From: an uncultured Collinsella sp.
Lineage (GTDB): Bacteria > Actinomycetota > Coriobacteriia > Coriobacteriales > Coriobacteriaceae
Length of the DNA: 11,463 nucleotides
Direction: 5' to 3'
NCBI GenBank assembly: GCA_902495085.1
Contig: CABUWA010000056.1
Span: 1-11,463, forward strand
The notes under the pieces are model-generated. The model saw nothing but the letters and a program-made list of their open reading frames with translations, searched no databases and had not been told where the DNA came from. Each line of letters opens with the position of its first letter. Positions within the stretch are counted from its first letter, which is position 1. Of the stretch, positions 5,775-11,463 are shown one piece after another. A program made the position numbers and the translations under genes.

Positions 5775-6406
5775 TACAGCGCGCCCTCCTGACGAGCCTG
5801 CTCAATCTCTTCGAGGGCTTCGGTAGGGGTGAACGAACAGGTGCCGTCGCCGAGTTTGACTACCTGGATATCGTCGCCGATATGGACCTCTCCGCCCTTT
5901 AGTACCACGCCAAAAATGCCCTCGTGCGGAAAGATGCAGTCGCCGGCGAGATAGTAGATGGCGCAACGGGTGTGGCAGACCTTGCCGATTTGGCTGATTT
6001 CGACGAGCACCTCGCTGCCAAGCTTGAGCTGCGTGCCCAAAGGGAGCGAGAGTAGATTGATGCCCTGGGTGGTGAAGTTTTCTCCAAAGTCACCCTCGCG
6101 CACATCGAGTCCGCGAGCCTGCGTCGTCTGGATGGACTCTGCGGCCAAAAAGGAAACCTGACGATGCCAATGTCCGGCGTGCGCATCGGTGGCGAGACCA
6201 AATTGCTCTATAACGGTGTCGTGTCCATCGGCGACGGGCGACTTGCGCGTGCCCTTGTGTGCCGACGTGTTGATTGAGACGATGTGGGCGGGTCCGTTGT
6301 AGGCGGCGTCTGCCGTGCGCAGGGGAGCGGTCGCTTTCGCGCGTTCTGCCAGCTCGCGCCTCGCGGCATTGAGGATGGGATTATCGGTCGGATGGTCTTG
6401 GGGCAC
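5774..6406 (-). CDS. MOSC-domain protein
   Basis: A 210-residue cytoplasmic protein started at GTG 6406, the only standard start (ATG or GTG) between the upstream stop at 6433-6431 and the MOSC domain; no clear ribosome site precedes it. Residues 1-38 are a helical extension rich in Ala and Arg. The MOSC domain runs from about 40 (AHIVSINTS) to 185 and contains the family markers GDFGENFTT (105-113), GKVCHTRC (141-148) with Cys144 and Cys148, and FPHEGIFGVVLKGGEVHIGD (159-178). MOSC domains occur in molybdenum cofactor sulfurases and in YiiM/YuaD-type enzymes that use Moco or sulfur. Stand-alone proteins like this one are usually annotated only by domain. The gene is divergent from the ligase gene, with a 222-base gap, and no molybdopterin gene is nearby to refine its role. 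Confidence 0.85.
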   Translation of the reverse strand: MPQDHPTDNPILNAARRELAERAKATAPLRTADAAYNGPAHIVSINTSAHKGTRKSPVADGHDTVIEQFGLATDAHAGHWHRQVSFLAAESIQTTQARGLDVREGDFGENFTTQGINLLSLPLGTQLKLGSEVLVEISQIGKVCHTRCAIYYLAGDCIFPHEGIFGVVLKGGEVHIGDDIQVVKLGDGTCSFTPTEALEEIEQARQEGAL

Positions 6407-6542
6407 GTGTGCGTCTTTCGCTCGAGGATGTCAATACGCTGAATCCTACAACAATGGTAGGTTCATTGCCCATTGTCATACAACGGTGAGCGCCGTCTTC
6501 GTGCTGGACGATTACATCGATTGCCATAGATACGGTGGAGCT

Positions 6543-6572
6543 TTGGGCGCCGGCGGCTTGGCACGCTAGAAT
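6543..6572 (+). promoter_or_regulatory. Candidate sigma-70-type promoter for the ligase gene
   Basis: TTGGGC at 6543-6548 and TAGAAT at 6567-6572 are separated by 18 bases, and the -10 lies 56 bases before the ligase ATG. The -35 match is moderate. A short GCCCA/TGGGC hairpin (6593-6597 with 6603-6607) sits in the presumed leader. The assignment is by consensus only. Confidence 0.35.
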
Positions 6573-6628
6573 AAATCAGTTGCGCAAAGACCGCCCATTG
6601 TGTGGGCAGTTCATGATAGGAAGTTTCC

Positions 6629-7885
6629 ATGGCATTGCAATTTACAGAGCGCGAGTTCATTCCCGTGCTGCTCGGTGGCGACATCAACGCCTATTCGGTG
6701 GCGCGCGCCTTCTACGAGGAGTACCAGGTCAAGAGTCTGGTCTTTGGCAAGTATCAGACGGGTCCCGCGTACCGCAGCCAGATTATCGACTACACGCCCA
6801 ACGTGGATATCGACACCATGCCCGTGATGCTCAAAACCGTCAACGGCATTGCCCAAGCGCATGCCGACAAGACGATTGTCCTTGTGGGCTGTGGCGACAA
6901 CTATGTTGCCCTCGTGGCTCAGGCCAAGGATGCTCATGAGCTGGCGGACAACATCGTCGCTCCCTACGCGCCCTACAGCATGCTCGAGCAGTGCCAGAAG
7001 AAGGAGATCTTCTACGAGCTGTGCGAGAAGCATGGCGTGCCCTATCCGCACACGTTTACCTTTACCAAGGCGATGCTCAATGCCCAGGGTGAGGCGCCTG
7101 CCGAAGTGCTCGACCAGATCGATTTTCCTTACCCGATGATTCTGAAGCCTTCTGACGGCATCATGTGGTGGCAGCACGAGTTCGAGGGCCAGAAAAAGGC
7201 CTATGAGATTGCCGACCGCGCCGAGCTGGAACAGGTCATTCGCGATTCGTATGCCAGCGGCTATACCGACGATCTGATCTTGCAGGATCGCGTGCCCGGC
7301 AACGACGAGTACATGCGCGTGCTCACCAGCTATTCCGACCGCAACGGCAAGGTGCGCATGATGTGCCTGGGCCATGTGCTGCTCGAGGAGCATCAGCCTC
7401 ACGGCGTCGGCAACCACGCCTGTATCATCACCGAGCCCAATGACGAGCTCATGGGCGGCGTGCGCAAGCTACTCGAGGACCTGAACTTTGTGGGCTATTC
7501 CAACTTTGACGTTAAGTACGACGAGCGCGACGGCTCGTTTAAGTTCTTCGATTTCAACACGCGTCAGGGCCGCAGTAACTACTACGTCACCAACAGCGGC
7601 TTTAACGTTGCCAAGTATGTGGTGGACGAGTATGTGTTCAACCGCCCGTTTGAGCCGGAGTTTGTGACGGCGCAGGACGAGGCGCTGTGGATGGTCGTCC
7701 CCATGGGCGTCGTCGACAAGTACGTCAAGGATCCCGAGCTGCGCGCTAAGGTGCATCGCCTGGACAAGGAAGGCAAGGGCGCCGACCCTTCGTTTATGAA
7801 GGGCGACTTTGTCTTTAACCGCTGGCTGCGCATGTGGCACACCAAGTTGCGCCACTTTAAGCTGTTCAAGACGTATTACAAGTAG
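6629..7885 (+). CDS. ATP-grasp carboxylate-amine ligase, probable D-aspartate ligase
   Basis: A 418-residue cytoplasmic enzyme; ATG 6629 follows AGGAAG at 6618-6623. The N-terminus FIPVLLGGDINAYSVARAFY (10-29) resembles that of the Enterococcus D-aspartate ligase (Asl) group. ATP-grasp features include the nucleotide-binding lysine in PMILKPSDG (169-177), LQDRVPGNDEYMR (218-230), and the metal-binding FFDFNTRQGRSNYY (306-319). In that family the enzyme forms beta-aspartyl phosphate with ATP and joins D-Asp to the side-chain amine of the third stem residue of the peptidoglycan precursor. The gene immediately downstream encodes an aspartate/glutamate racemase that could supply the D-amino acid, which supports this reading. 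The amino acid used (D-Asp, L-Asp or another) cannot be fixed from sequence, and other carboxylate-amine ligases share the fold. Confidence 0.75.
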   Translation: MALQFTEREFIPVLLGGDINAYSVARAFYEEYQVKSLVFGKYQTGPAYRSQIIDYTPNVDIDTMPVMLKTVNGIAQAHADKTIVLVGCGDNYVALVAQAKDAHELADNIVAPYAPYSMLEQCQKKEIFYELCEKHGVPYPHTFTFTKAMLNAQGEAPAEVLDQIDFPYPMILKPSDGIMWWQHEFEGQKKAYEIADRAELEQVIRDSYASGYTDDLILQDRVPGNDEYMRVLTSYSDRNGKVRMMCLGHVLLEEHQPHGVGNHACIITEPNDELMGGVRKLLEDLNFVGYSNFDVKYDERDGSFKFFDFNTRQGRSNYYVTNSGFNVAKYVVDEYVFNRPFEPEFVTAQDEALWMVVPMGVVDKYVKDPELRAKVHRLDKEGKGADPSFMKGDFVFNRWLRMWHTKLRHFKLFKTYYK

Positions 7886-7894
7886 ATGAGTGCG

Positions 7895-7924
7895 GCGCCC
7901 GTCCGGTTTGCATCGGGCGGGCGC
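7895..7924 (+). promoter_or_regulatory. 11-bp hairpin between ligase and racemase genes
   Basis: GCGCCCGTCCG (7895-7905) pairs with CGGGCGGGCGC (7914-7924) with one T-G wobble, around the loop GTTTGCAT. It starts nine bases after the ligase stop. No T-tract follows; instead TATGAT at 7928-7933, a good -10 hexamer, lies just after the stem, with only a weak -35 overlapping the loop. It may be an attenuator, an mRNA 3'-end stabiliser, or part of a racemase promoter. Confidence 0.5.
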
Positions 7925-7969
7925 GGGTATGATACGCGCAATTGCGCAAGCGTCACCAAGGAGGCGGCG

Positions 7970-8716
7970 ATGGAAAAGCTGGGAGTTATCGGCGGCATGG
8001 GCGCCGAGGCCACGTCGTATTACTACGACCAGGTGGTGCGTCATACGGCTGCTGCCTGCGATCAGGAACATATCGACATGGTGGTGCTCTCCAAGTCGAC
8101 CATGCCCGACCGCACGTTGGCCATTAAGACCGGCGAGCATGCCAAGCTGCTGGCGACCATGAAAGAGTGTGCCCAGGCACTCGAGTCGCTGGGCTGTGCG
8201 CACATTGCCATTCCCTGCAACACGTCGCACTACTTCTACGACCAGATCCAGTCGTTTACGAAGGTGCCGATTATCCACATGCCGCGTGAGTCGGTGCGCT
8301 ATGCTCTGGCCGGTGCGGTGATGGGGGAGTGCGAGTTCGACCCCAACCTGAGTATGCCGGCCGAGCCGGTGCACAAGATTGGCATCATGGGCACCGACGG
8401 AACCGTGGGCGCGGGCGTCTACGGCCGCGAATGTAAGGCTGCGGGTGTTGAGGTCGTCTATCCCAGCGAGAAACGTCAGAACGATGTGATGTCGCTTATC
8501 TACGATGATGTGAAGGCCGGACGTGAGCCCGATATGGATAAGTTCGACCGCGTGATGTGGGAGTTCGCCCGTAGCGGCTGCGACCGCGTCATTCTGGCCT
8601 GCACCGAGCTCTCGGTGCTACAGAAGTACCGAGAGATGCCCGAGATCACCCTCGACGCCATGGATGTCCTGGTGCGCGAATCCATCATCCGCAGTGGCGC
8701 CCCCTACCGCCTCTAG
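7970..8716 (+). CDS. Aspartate/glutamate racemase family protein
   Basis: A 248-residue, cofactor-independent racemase. ATG 7970 is decided by AAGGAGG at 7958-7964, five bases upstream; the frame is open further 5' but has no such site. MEKLGVIGGMGAEATSYYY at the N-terminus is the family signature. The two catalytic cysteines are present in IPCNTSH (Cys83) and LACTELS (Cys211), the pair that acts as acid and base on opposite faces of the substrate. Length and motifs fit the aspartate racemase/YgeA-type branch rather than the MurI glutamate racemases. It lies 84 bases after the ligase, and supplying D-Asp for cross-bridge synthesis is the inferred job. Glutamate or another acidic amino acid as substrate cannot be excluded. 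A terminator follows within seven bases of the stop. Confidence 0.86.
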   Translation: MEKLGVIGGMGAEATSYYYDQVVRHTAAACDQEHIDMVVLSKSTMPDRTLAIKTGEHAKLLATMKECAQALESLGCAHIAIPCNTSHYFYDQIQSFTKVPIIHMPRESVRYALAGAVMGECEFDPNLSMPAEPVHKIGIMGTDGTVGAGVYGRECKAAGVEVVYPSEKRQNDVMSLIYDDVKAGREPDMDKFDRVMWEFARSGCDRVILACTELSVLQKYREMPEITLDAMDVLVRESIIRSGAPYRL

Positions 8717-8722
8717 CTTTCG

Positions 8723-8750
8723 ACCTGTCAAAAAGGGACAGGTTAATTTT
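8723..8750 (+). terminator. Rho-independent terminator after the racemase gene
   Basis: ACCTGTC (8723-8729) and GACAGGT (8737-8743) form a 7-bp stem around AAAAAGG, followed by TAATTTT. It begins seven bases after the racemase stop and is suitably placed to end the ligase-racemase transcript. The stem is modest, and a much stronger one follows at 8776. Confidence 0.6.
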
Positions 8751-8775
8751 GGTAGGTTTTATCTGGTGAAACAGT

Positions 8776-8812
8776 AAAGGCCTCGGCTCGTTTGGTGCGA
8801 GCCGAGGCCTTT
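8776..8812. terminator. Strong bidirectional terminator, 15-bp stem
   Basis: AAAGGCCTCGGCTCG (8776-8790) and CGAGCCGAGGCCTTT (8798-8812) are perfect reverse complements with a 7-base loop. On the minus strand the stem is followed by TTTACTGTTT, so it fits best as the end of the ecfA-ecfT transcript. It can also stop plus-strand read-through from the racemase gene. Confidence 0.88.
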
Positions 8813-8841
8813 CGCGTTGGGCGGTTGCTGTCGGTGGCGAA

Positions 8842-9588
8842 CTAGAACAGGAAGCCGATGGCGATGAGGGCGATACTGACGATGAGCACGGCGATGTCCA
8901 GGCCCTTGATGGGGTAGCGCTTGTACGAGCTGGCGCGCGTACGCAGATAGAAGCCGCGCTGTTCTGCCGCCAAGGCTGTGGCATCGGTCTTGCCCACGCT
9001 CGAGATGAGCAGTGGCACACACAGCGGCAGCATGAGCTTTAGCTTCTTGATGGGGTTCTTGGTGTCGTACTCGACGCCGCGTGCGGTCTGCGCCTCCATG
9101 ATGGCGTTCATCTCCTGACCAAACACCGGCACAAAGCGCAGCGCCGTGGTAAAGGTGAAGGCATAGCGATACGGCACGTGCAGCACCTCGACGCAGGCGT
9201 TGGCAAGGTCGTTGAGCTTGGTCACCATGAGCATGAGGATGAGTGGTAACGCCACACCCAGCAGGCGCAGGCAGGCCTTCGATCCTGTGATGAGACCCGT
9301 GTCGGTGATAAAGCCCCACACCACGTTGCCATCGCGCATAAAGGCCAGCTGGAGCACCAGCATGATAAGCGCGAGCGGAATCAGCAACTTGAGCAGCGAG
9401 AACAGACGGTTGACGACGCCGGCATAGGCACCCAGCGCAAGGGTGAGTGCCAAAAAGCCCAGCAGTGCCACGTAGGTGTCGGACAAGAAGATGCCGACGA
9501 TGATGGCGGCGGCGAGGCCCAGTTTGACGACGGGGTTCAGGCGATGCAGTAGCGTATCGCCCGGCATGTAGTCGATGACGTTAACCAC
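8842..9588 (-). CDS. ecfT: ECF transporter transmembrane (T) component
   Basis: A 248-residue integral membrane protein when started at GTG 9588, which is preceded by AAGGAG (9604-9599) and overlaps the ecfA stop by eight bases; an in-frame ATG at 9621 would add eleven residues but lies deeper in ecfA. The N-terminus has GDTLLHRLNPVVKL, typical of EcfT, followed by hydrophobic helices at about 22-55, 66-85 and 108-125, and a last helix at the C-terminus. The cytoplasmic coupling helices carry the signature EAQTARGVEY (ARG at about 169-171) and AEQRGF (QRG at about 210-212), which dock on the ATPases. EcfT links ATP hydrolysis to a vitamin- or metal-binding S component. The substrate cannot be told, since no S component lies beside it. 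Confidence 0.9.
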   Translation of the reverse strand: MVNVIDYMPGDTLLHRLNPVVKLGLAAAIIVGIFLSDTYVALLGFLALTLALGAYAGVVNRLFSLLKLLIPLALIMLVLQLAFMRDGNVVWGFITDTGLITGSKACLRLLGVALPLILMLMVTKLNDLANACVEVLHVPYRYAFTFTTALRFVPVFGQEMNAIMEAQTARGVEYDTKNPIKKLKLMLPLCVPLLISSVGKTDATALAAEQRGFYLRTRASSYKRYPIKGLDIAVLIVSIALIAIGFLF

Positions 9589-11332
9589 GGTGGACCATCT
9601 CCTTGGTAATTCGAACGACATCGGTGACCTCGCTCACCTGCGCAAAAGCGGGCGAGACGGAAGATGCCAGATGACGCGAGAGTTCAATAACCTGGGGAGG
9701 CTCCACGTAGGCACGCCGCATGAGATCGATGTTCGAGAATAGCTCGTGCGTGCGGCCGCGGTCGAGGATGCGACCGTCGGCCATTACCACAATGCGCTCG
9801 GCAAAATCCGAGACGACTTCCATATCGTGGCAGACCATGATAACGGCGCAGCCACGCTCGGCCATGGTGCGCACCGTTTCCATGACGGTCATGCACTCGC
9901 GGTAATCAAGGCCGCTCGTGGGCTCATCGAGTACGACGATCTTGGGCTCAACCACTACGACGGAGGCAAGCGCCACCATTTGTCGCTGGCCACGCGAAAG
10001 CGAGAACGGCGCCTCATCGGCAGGCAGGCCAAAGCGGTCGATGACGAGTTGGGCACGACGCAGAGCCTCGGCACGGTCCATGCCGCCAAGCTCCAGGCCA
10101 AAGGCGACCTCGTCGAGCACGGTGTCCTTGCAGATCTGGCGGTCGGGGTTTTGGAAGAGCGTTGCGACTTCGCGGGCAATGCGGCTTGTGGGGACGGCTG
10201 CGGTATCCAGTCCCGTGACGCGCACGCTGCCCGAGGCGGGCTTAAGCAGGCCTGTGAGCAGTTTGGTGAGCGTGGTCTTGCCGGCGCCGTTTTGGCCGAC
10301 GATGCCCACGAGCTCGCCAGGATAGAGCGTCAGGCTAAGGTCGCGTACGGCGGCTCCGCCATTGGGATAGGCAAACTCAACATGGTCGAAGGTGAGTACG
10401 GGTTCGGCGTCCTTGGCATGAGGACGCAACGACGGTGCATGCGGGGAACCGGCGGGCACCTGGGCTTCGATAGCCGCGTGTGCGGGGTCGACGATGCCCG
10501 AAATCAGGCGCTCGGCCTCATCGACATCCAAGCAGGGGGTGCCGCTTACCAGGCCATCGGCCTCGAGGCTATTGAAGATACGCGTGACGCGAGGGCAGTC
10601 GACGCCGATGGCACGGAGCTCGTCGGTATGCGCGAAGACCTCGTGTGGCTCGCCCTGCAGCGCGATTTCGCCATGGTTGAGCACGAGCACGCGGTTGCAG
10701 TACTCCGAGAGCAGGGCGACCTTTTGCTCAACGACGACGATGGTGATTCCAAGTATGCGGTTTGCCTCACGCAGCGTCTCGAAGACCAGCGTGGAGCTGG
10801 CGGGGTCGAGTGCCGCGGTGGGCTCGTCGAGAACCAAGACGCGCGGACGCATGGCGAGGATGGCGGCGATGGCCACCTTTTGCTTCTGTCCGCCCGAGAG
10901 GGTGGCGATCTCGCGGTCGCGCAGGTCGCTGATGCCGACGGTCTCGAGCGTCTCGCTCACGCGCTGCTCGATCTGGTCGTGGGGAACGGCAAAGTTCTCG
11001 AGGCCAAAGAGCATCTCGTCCTCGACGACCGAGGCGACCATCTGCGTGTCGATATCCTGCAGCACACTGCCGACGATTTGCGACACGTCGGTCAGCGAGA
11101 CCTCGCAGGTGTCGTGGCCGTCAACCATGACGGACCCGAAGAACGTGCCGGTGTAGTGGTGGGGCACAGCACCCGACAGACAGGCGGCAAGCGTGGACTT
11201 GCCGGCGCCCGAGGGTCCGATGATGCCGATGAAATCTCCCTTGTTCACGCTGAGCGAGATGTGGCTGAGCGCCTGCTCGGTCTGCGTGCCATAGGAGAAC
11301 GAGACATCGTCGACGTTGATGATCGTTTCCAT
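9581..11332 (-). CDS. ecfA: ECF transporter fused double ATPase (two ABC domains in one chain)
   Basis: A 583-residue fusion of two ABC ATPases that powers the ECF transporter. ATG 11332 follows AAAGG five bases upstream. Domain 1 (about 1-245) has Walker A GPSGAGKST (39-47), Q-loop Gln92, LSGGQ (145-149) and Walker B VLVLDEP with Glu170; the usual switch histidine is replaced by Gln203 (VVVEQK). A linker rich in Ala, Pro and acidic residues joins domain 2 (about 310-545), with Walker A GQNGAGKTT (346-354), Gln394, a degenerate signature LSRGQ (445-449), VVLDEP with Glu470 and a normal switch His502. The C-terminus overlaps ecfT, so both are translated from one message. Single-chain EcfA is known in actinobacteria and some Firmicutes (YkoD type). 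The upstream neighbour is a transposase tail. Confidence 0.92.
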   Translation of the reverse strand: METIINVDDVSFSYGTQTEQALSHISLSVNKGDFIGIIGPSGAGKSTLAACLSGAVPHHYTGTFFGSVMVDGHDTCEVSLTDVSQIVGSVLQDIDTQMVASVVEDEMLFGLENFAVPHDQIEQRVSETLETVGISDLRDREIATLSGGQKQKVAIAAILAMRPRVLVLDEPTAALDPASSTLVFETLREANRILGITIVVVEQKVALLSEYCNRVLVLNHGEIALQGEPHEVFAHTDELRAIGVDCPRVTRIFNSLEADGLVSGTPCLDVDEAERLISGIVDPAHAAIEAQVPAGSPHAPSLRPHAKDAEPVLTFDHVEFAYPNGGAAVRDLSLTLYPGELVGIVGQNGAGKTTLTKLLTGLLKPASGSVRVTGLDTAAVPTSRIAREVATLFQNPDRQICKDTVLDEVAFGLELGGMDRAEALRRAQLVIDRFGLPADEAPFSLSRGQRQMVALASVVVVEPKIVVLDEPTSGLDYRECMTVMETVRTMAERGCAVIMVCHDMEVVSDFAERIVVMADGRILDRGRTHELFSNIDLMRRAYVEPPQVIELSRHLASSVSPAFAQVSEVTDVVRITKEMVHRG

Positions 11333-11384
11333 GGATACCTTTCATAGTCATTGGGTGTTCCTATAGTTTTGTCAACCGTCGGGG

Positions 11385-11462
11385 CTACTCCCGGTAGGGC
11401 ACCCGGTCGCGCATCACGGCGTATATCGCCCTGAGCCGCTTCCTCGCGACGGCCTTGAGCGC
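11385..11462 (-). CDS. IS110-family transposase, C-terminal end (mobile element, cut by window edge)
   Basis: The minus-strand frame entering from the right edge encodes 25 residues, ALKAVARKRLRAIYAVMRDR then VPYRE, and stops at TAG 11387-11385. The (A/V)ARK-x-L-x-x-IYA-(M/V)-(L/M)-RD-x-x-PY pattern is typical of the extreme C-terminus of IS110/IS1111-type (DEDD) transposases. Only the tail is present, so intactness is unknown. It ends 52 bases before the ecfA start and has the same orientation, so the element's right end should lie between about 11333 and 11384. IS110 elements lack classical terminal inverted repeats, so the border cannot be read from this side alone. Confidence 0.7.
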   Translation of the reverse strand, partial: ALKAVARKRLRAIYAVMRDRVPYRE

Positions 11463-11463
11463 C

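Noticed and set aside
6429..6434. TTGACA on the minus strand upstream of the MOSC gene as a -35 element
   Set aside because: At 16-18 bases downstream there is no -10-like hexamer; the position falls at the GTG start, so it cannot be the promoter for that start.
6611..8374. Long minus-strand frames opposite the ligase and racemase genes
   Set aside because: They are shadows of two well-recognised enzyme genes and are rich in His, Val, Arg and Leu with no domain.
9746..11347. A 533-codon plus-strand open frame running the length of ecfA
   Set aside because: It is antisense to a gene with complete ABC motifs in both halves; its product is low-complexity (Gly, Asp, Ala, Arg, His) without a recognisable domain, as expected for the mirror frame of G+C-rich coding DNA.
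1..11463. CRISPR array, prophage module or classical defence cluster
   Set aside because: No regularly spaced repeats, Cas, capsid or integrase genes were seen; the only mobile-element signal is the transposase tail at the right edge.

Overview
The window reads as a stretch of chromosome from a high-G+C Gram-positive gut actinobacterium, most likely a Coriobacteriia member such as Collinsella. This is inferred from codon use, Tat-type lipoprotein and secreted-protein signals, a fused double-ATPase ECF transporter, and a D-aspartate-ligase-like/racemase pair; it rests on recall of protein families, not on a search.

Left part (1-1880), accessory in character. It opens with the 3' end of a HigB-like toxin whose last codons overlap the start of a HigA-like antitoxin, followed by a small membrane protein. 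Then come about 450 bases without a convincing gene, with a possible decayed minus-strand frame, and a visibly AT-richer island carrying a duplicated AbrB/SpoVT-like protein behind a strong Shine-Dalgarno (SD). The island ends in a perfect 14-bp inverted repeat whose right arm contains the SD of the next gene.

Middle (1883-4395). A same-strand cluster of Tat-type lipoprotein, small helix-turn-helix protein and membrane-anchored Ser/Thr kinase has no visible terminator until a strong bidirectional one at 4373-4395. I read it as a candidate envelope signalling operon, the most likely little-described system here. Converging on that terminator is a secreted peptidoglycan hydrolase with a PcsB/CwlO-like coiled coil and a lysozyme-like C-terminus. 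Upstream of it lies a cluster of palindromes resembling MerR-family operators.

Right part (5774-11463). A MOSC-domain protein (minus) stands divergent to an ATP-grasp ligase resembling D-aspartate ligase, followed by an aspartate/glutamate racemase; together they could make and attach D-Asp in peptidoglycan cross-bridges. Two tandem terminators close this block. On the minus strand is an ECF transporter energising module: a fused double ATPase (ecfA) whose stop overlaps the start of ecfT. The gene directly upstream of ecfA is the tail of an IS110-family transposase, so no substrate-binding S component is visible next to the module.

Several genes concern the envelope (lipoprotein, kinase, hydrolase, cross-bridge ligase and racemase), but the sequence does not prove that they work together. 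No tRNA, rRNA or CRISPR array was seen.
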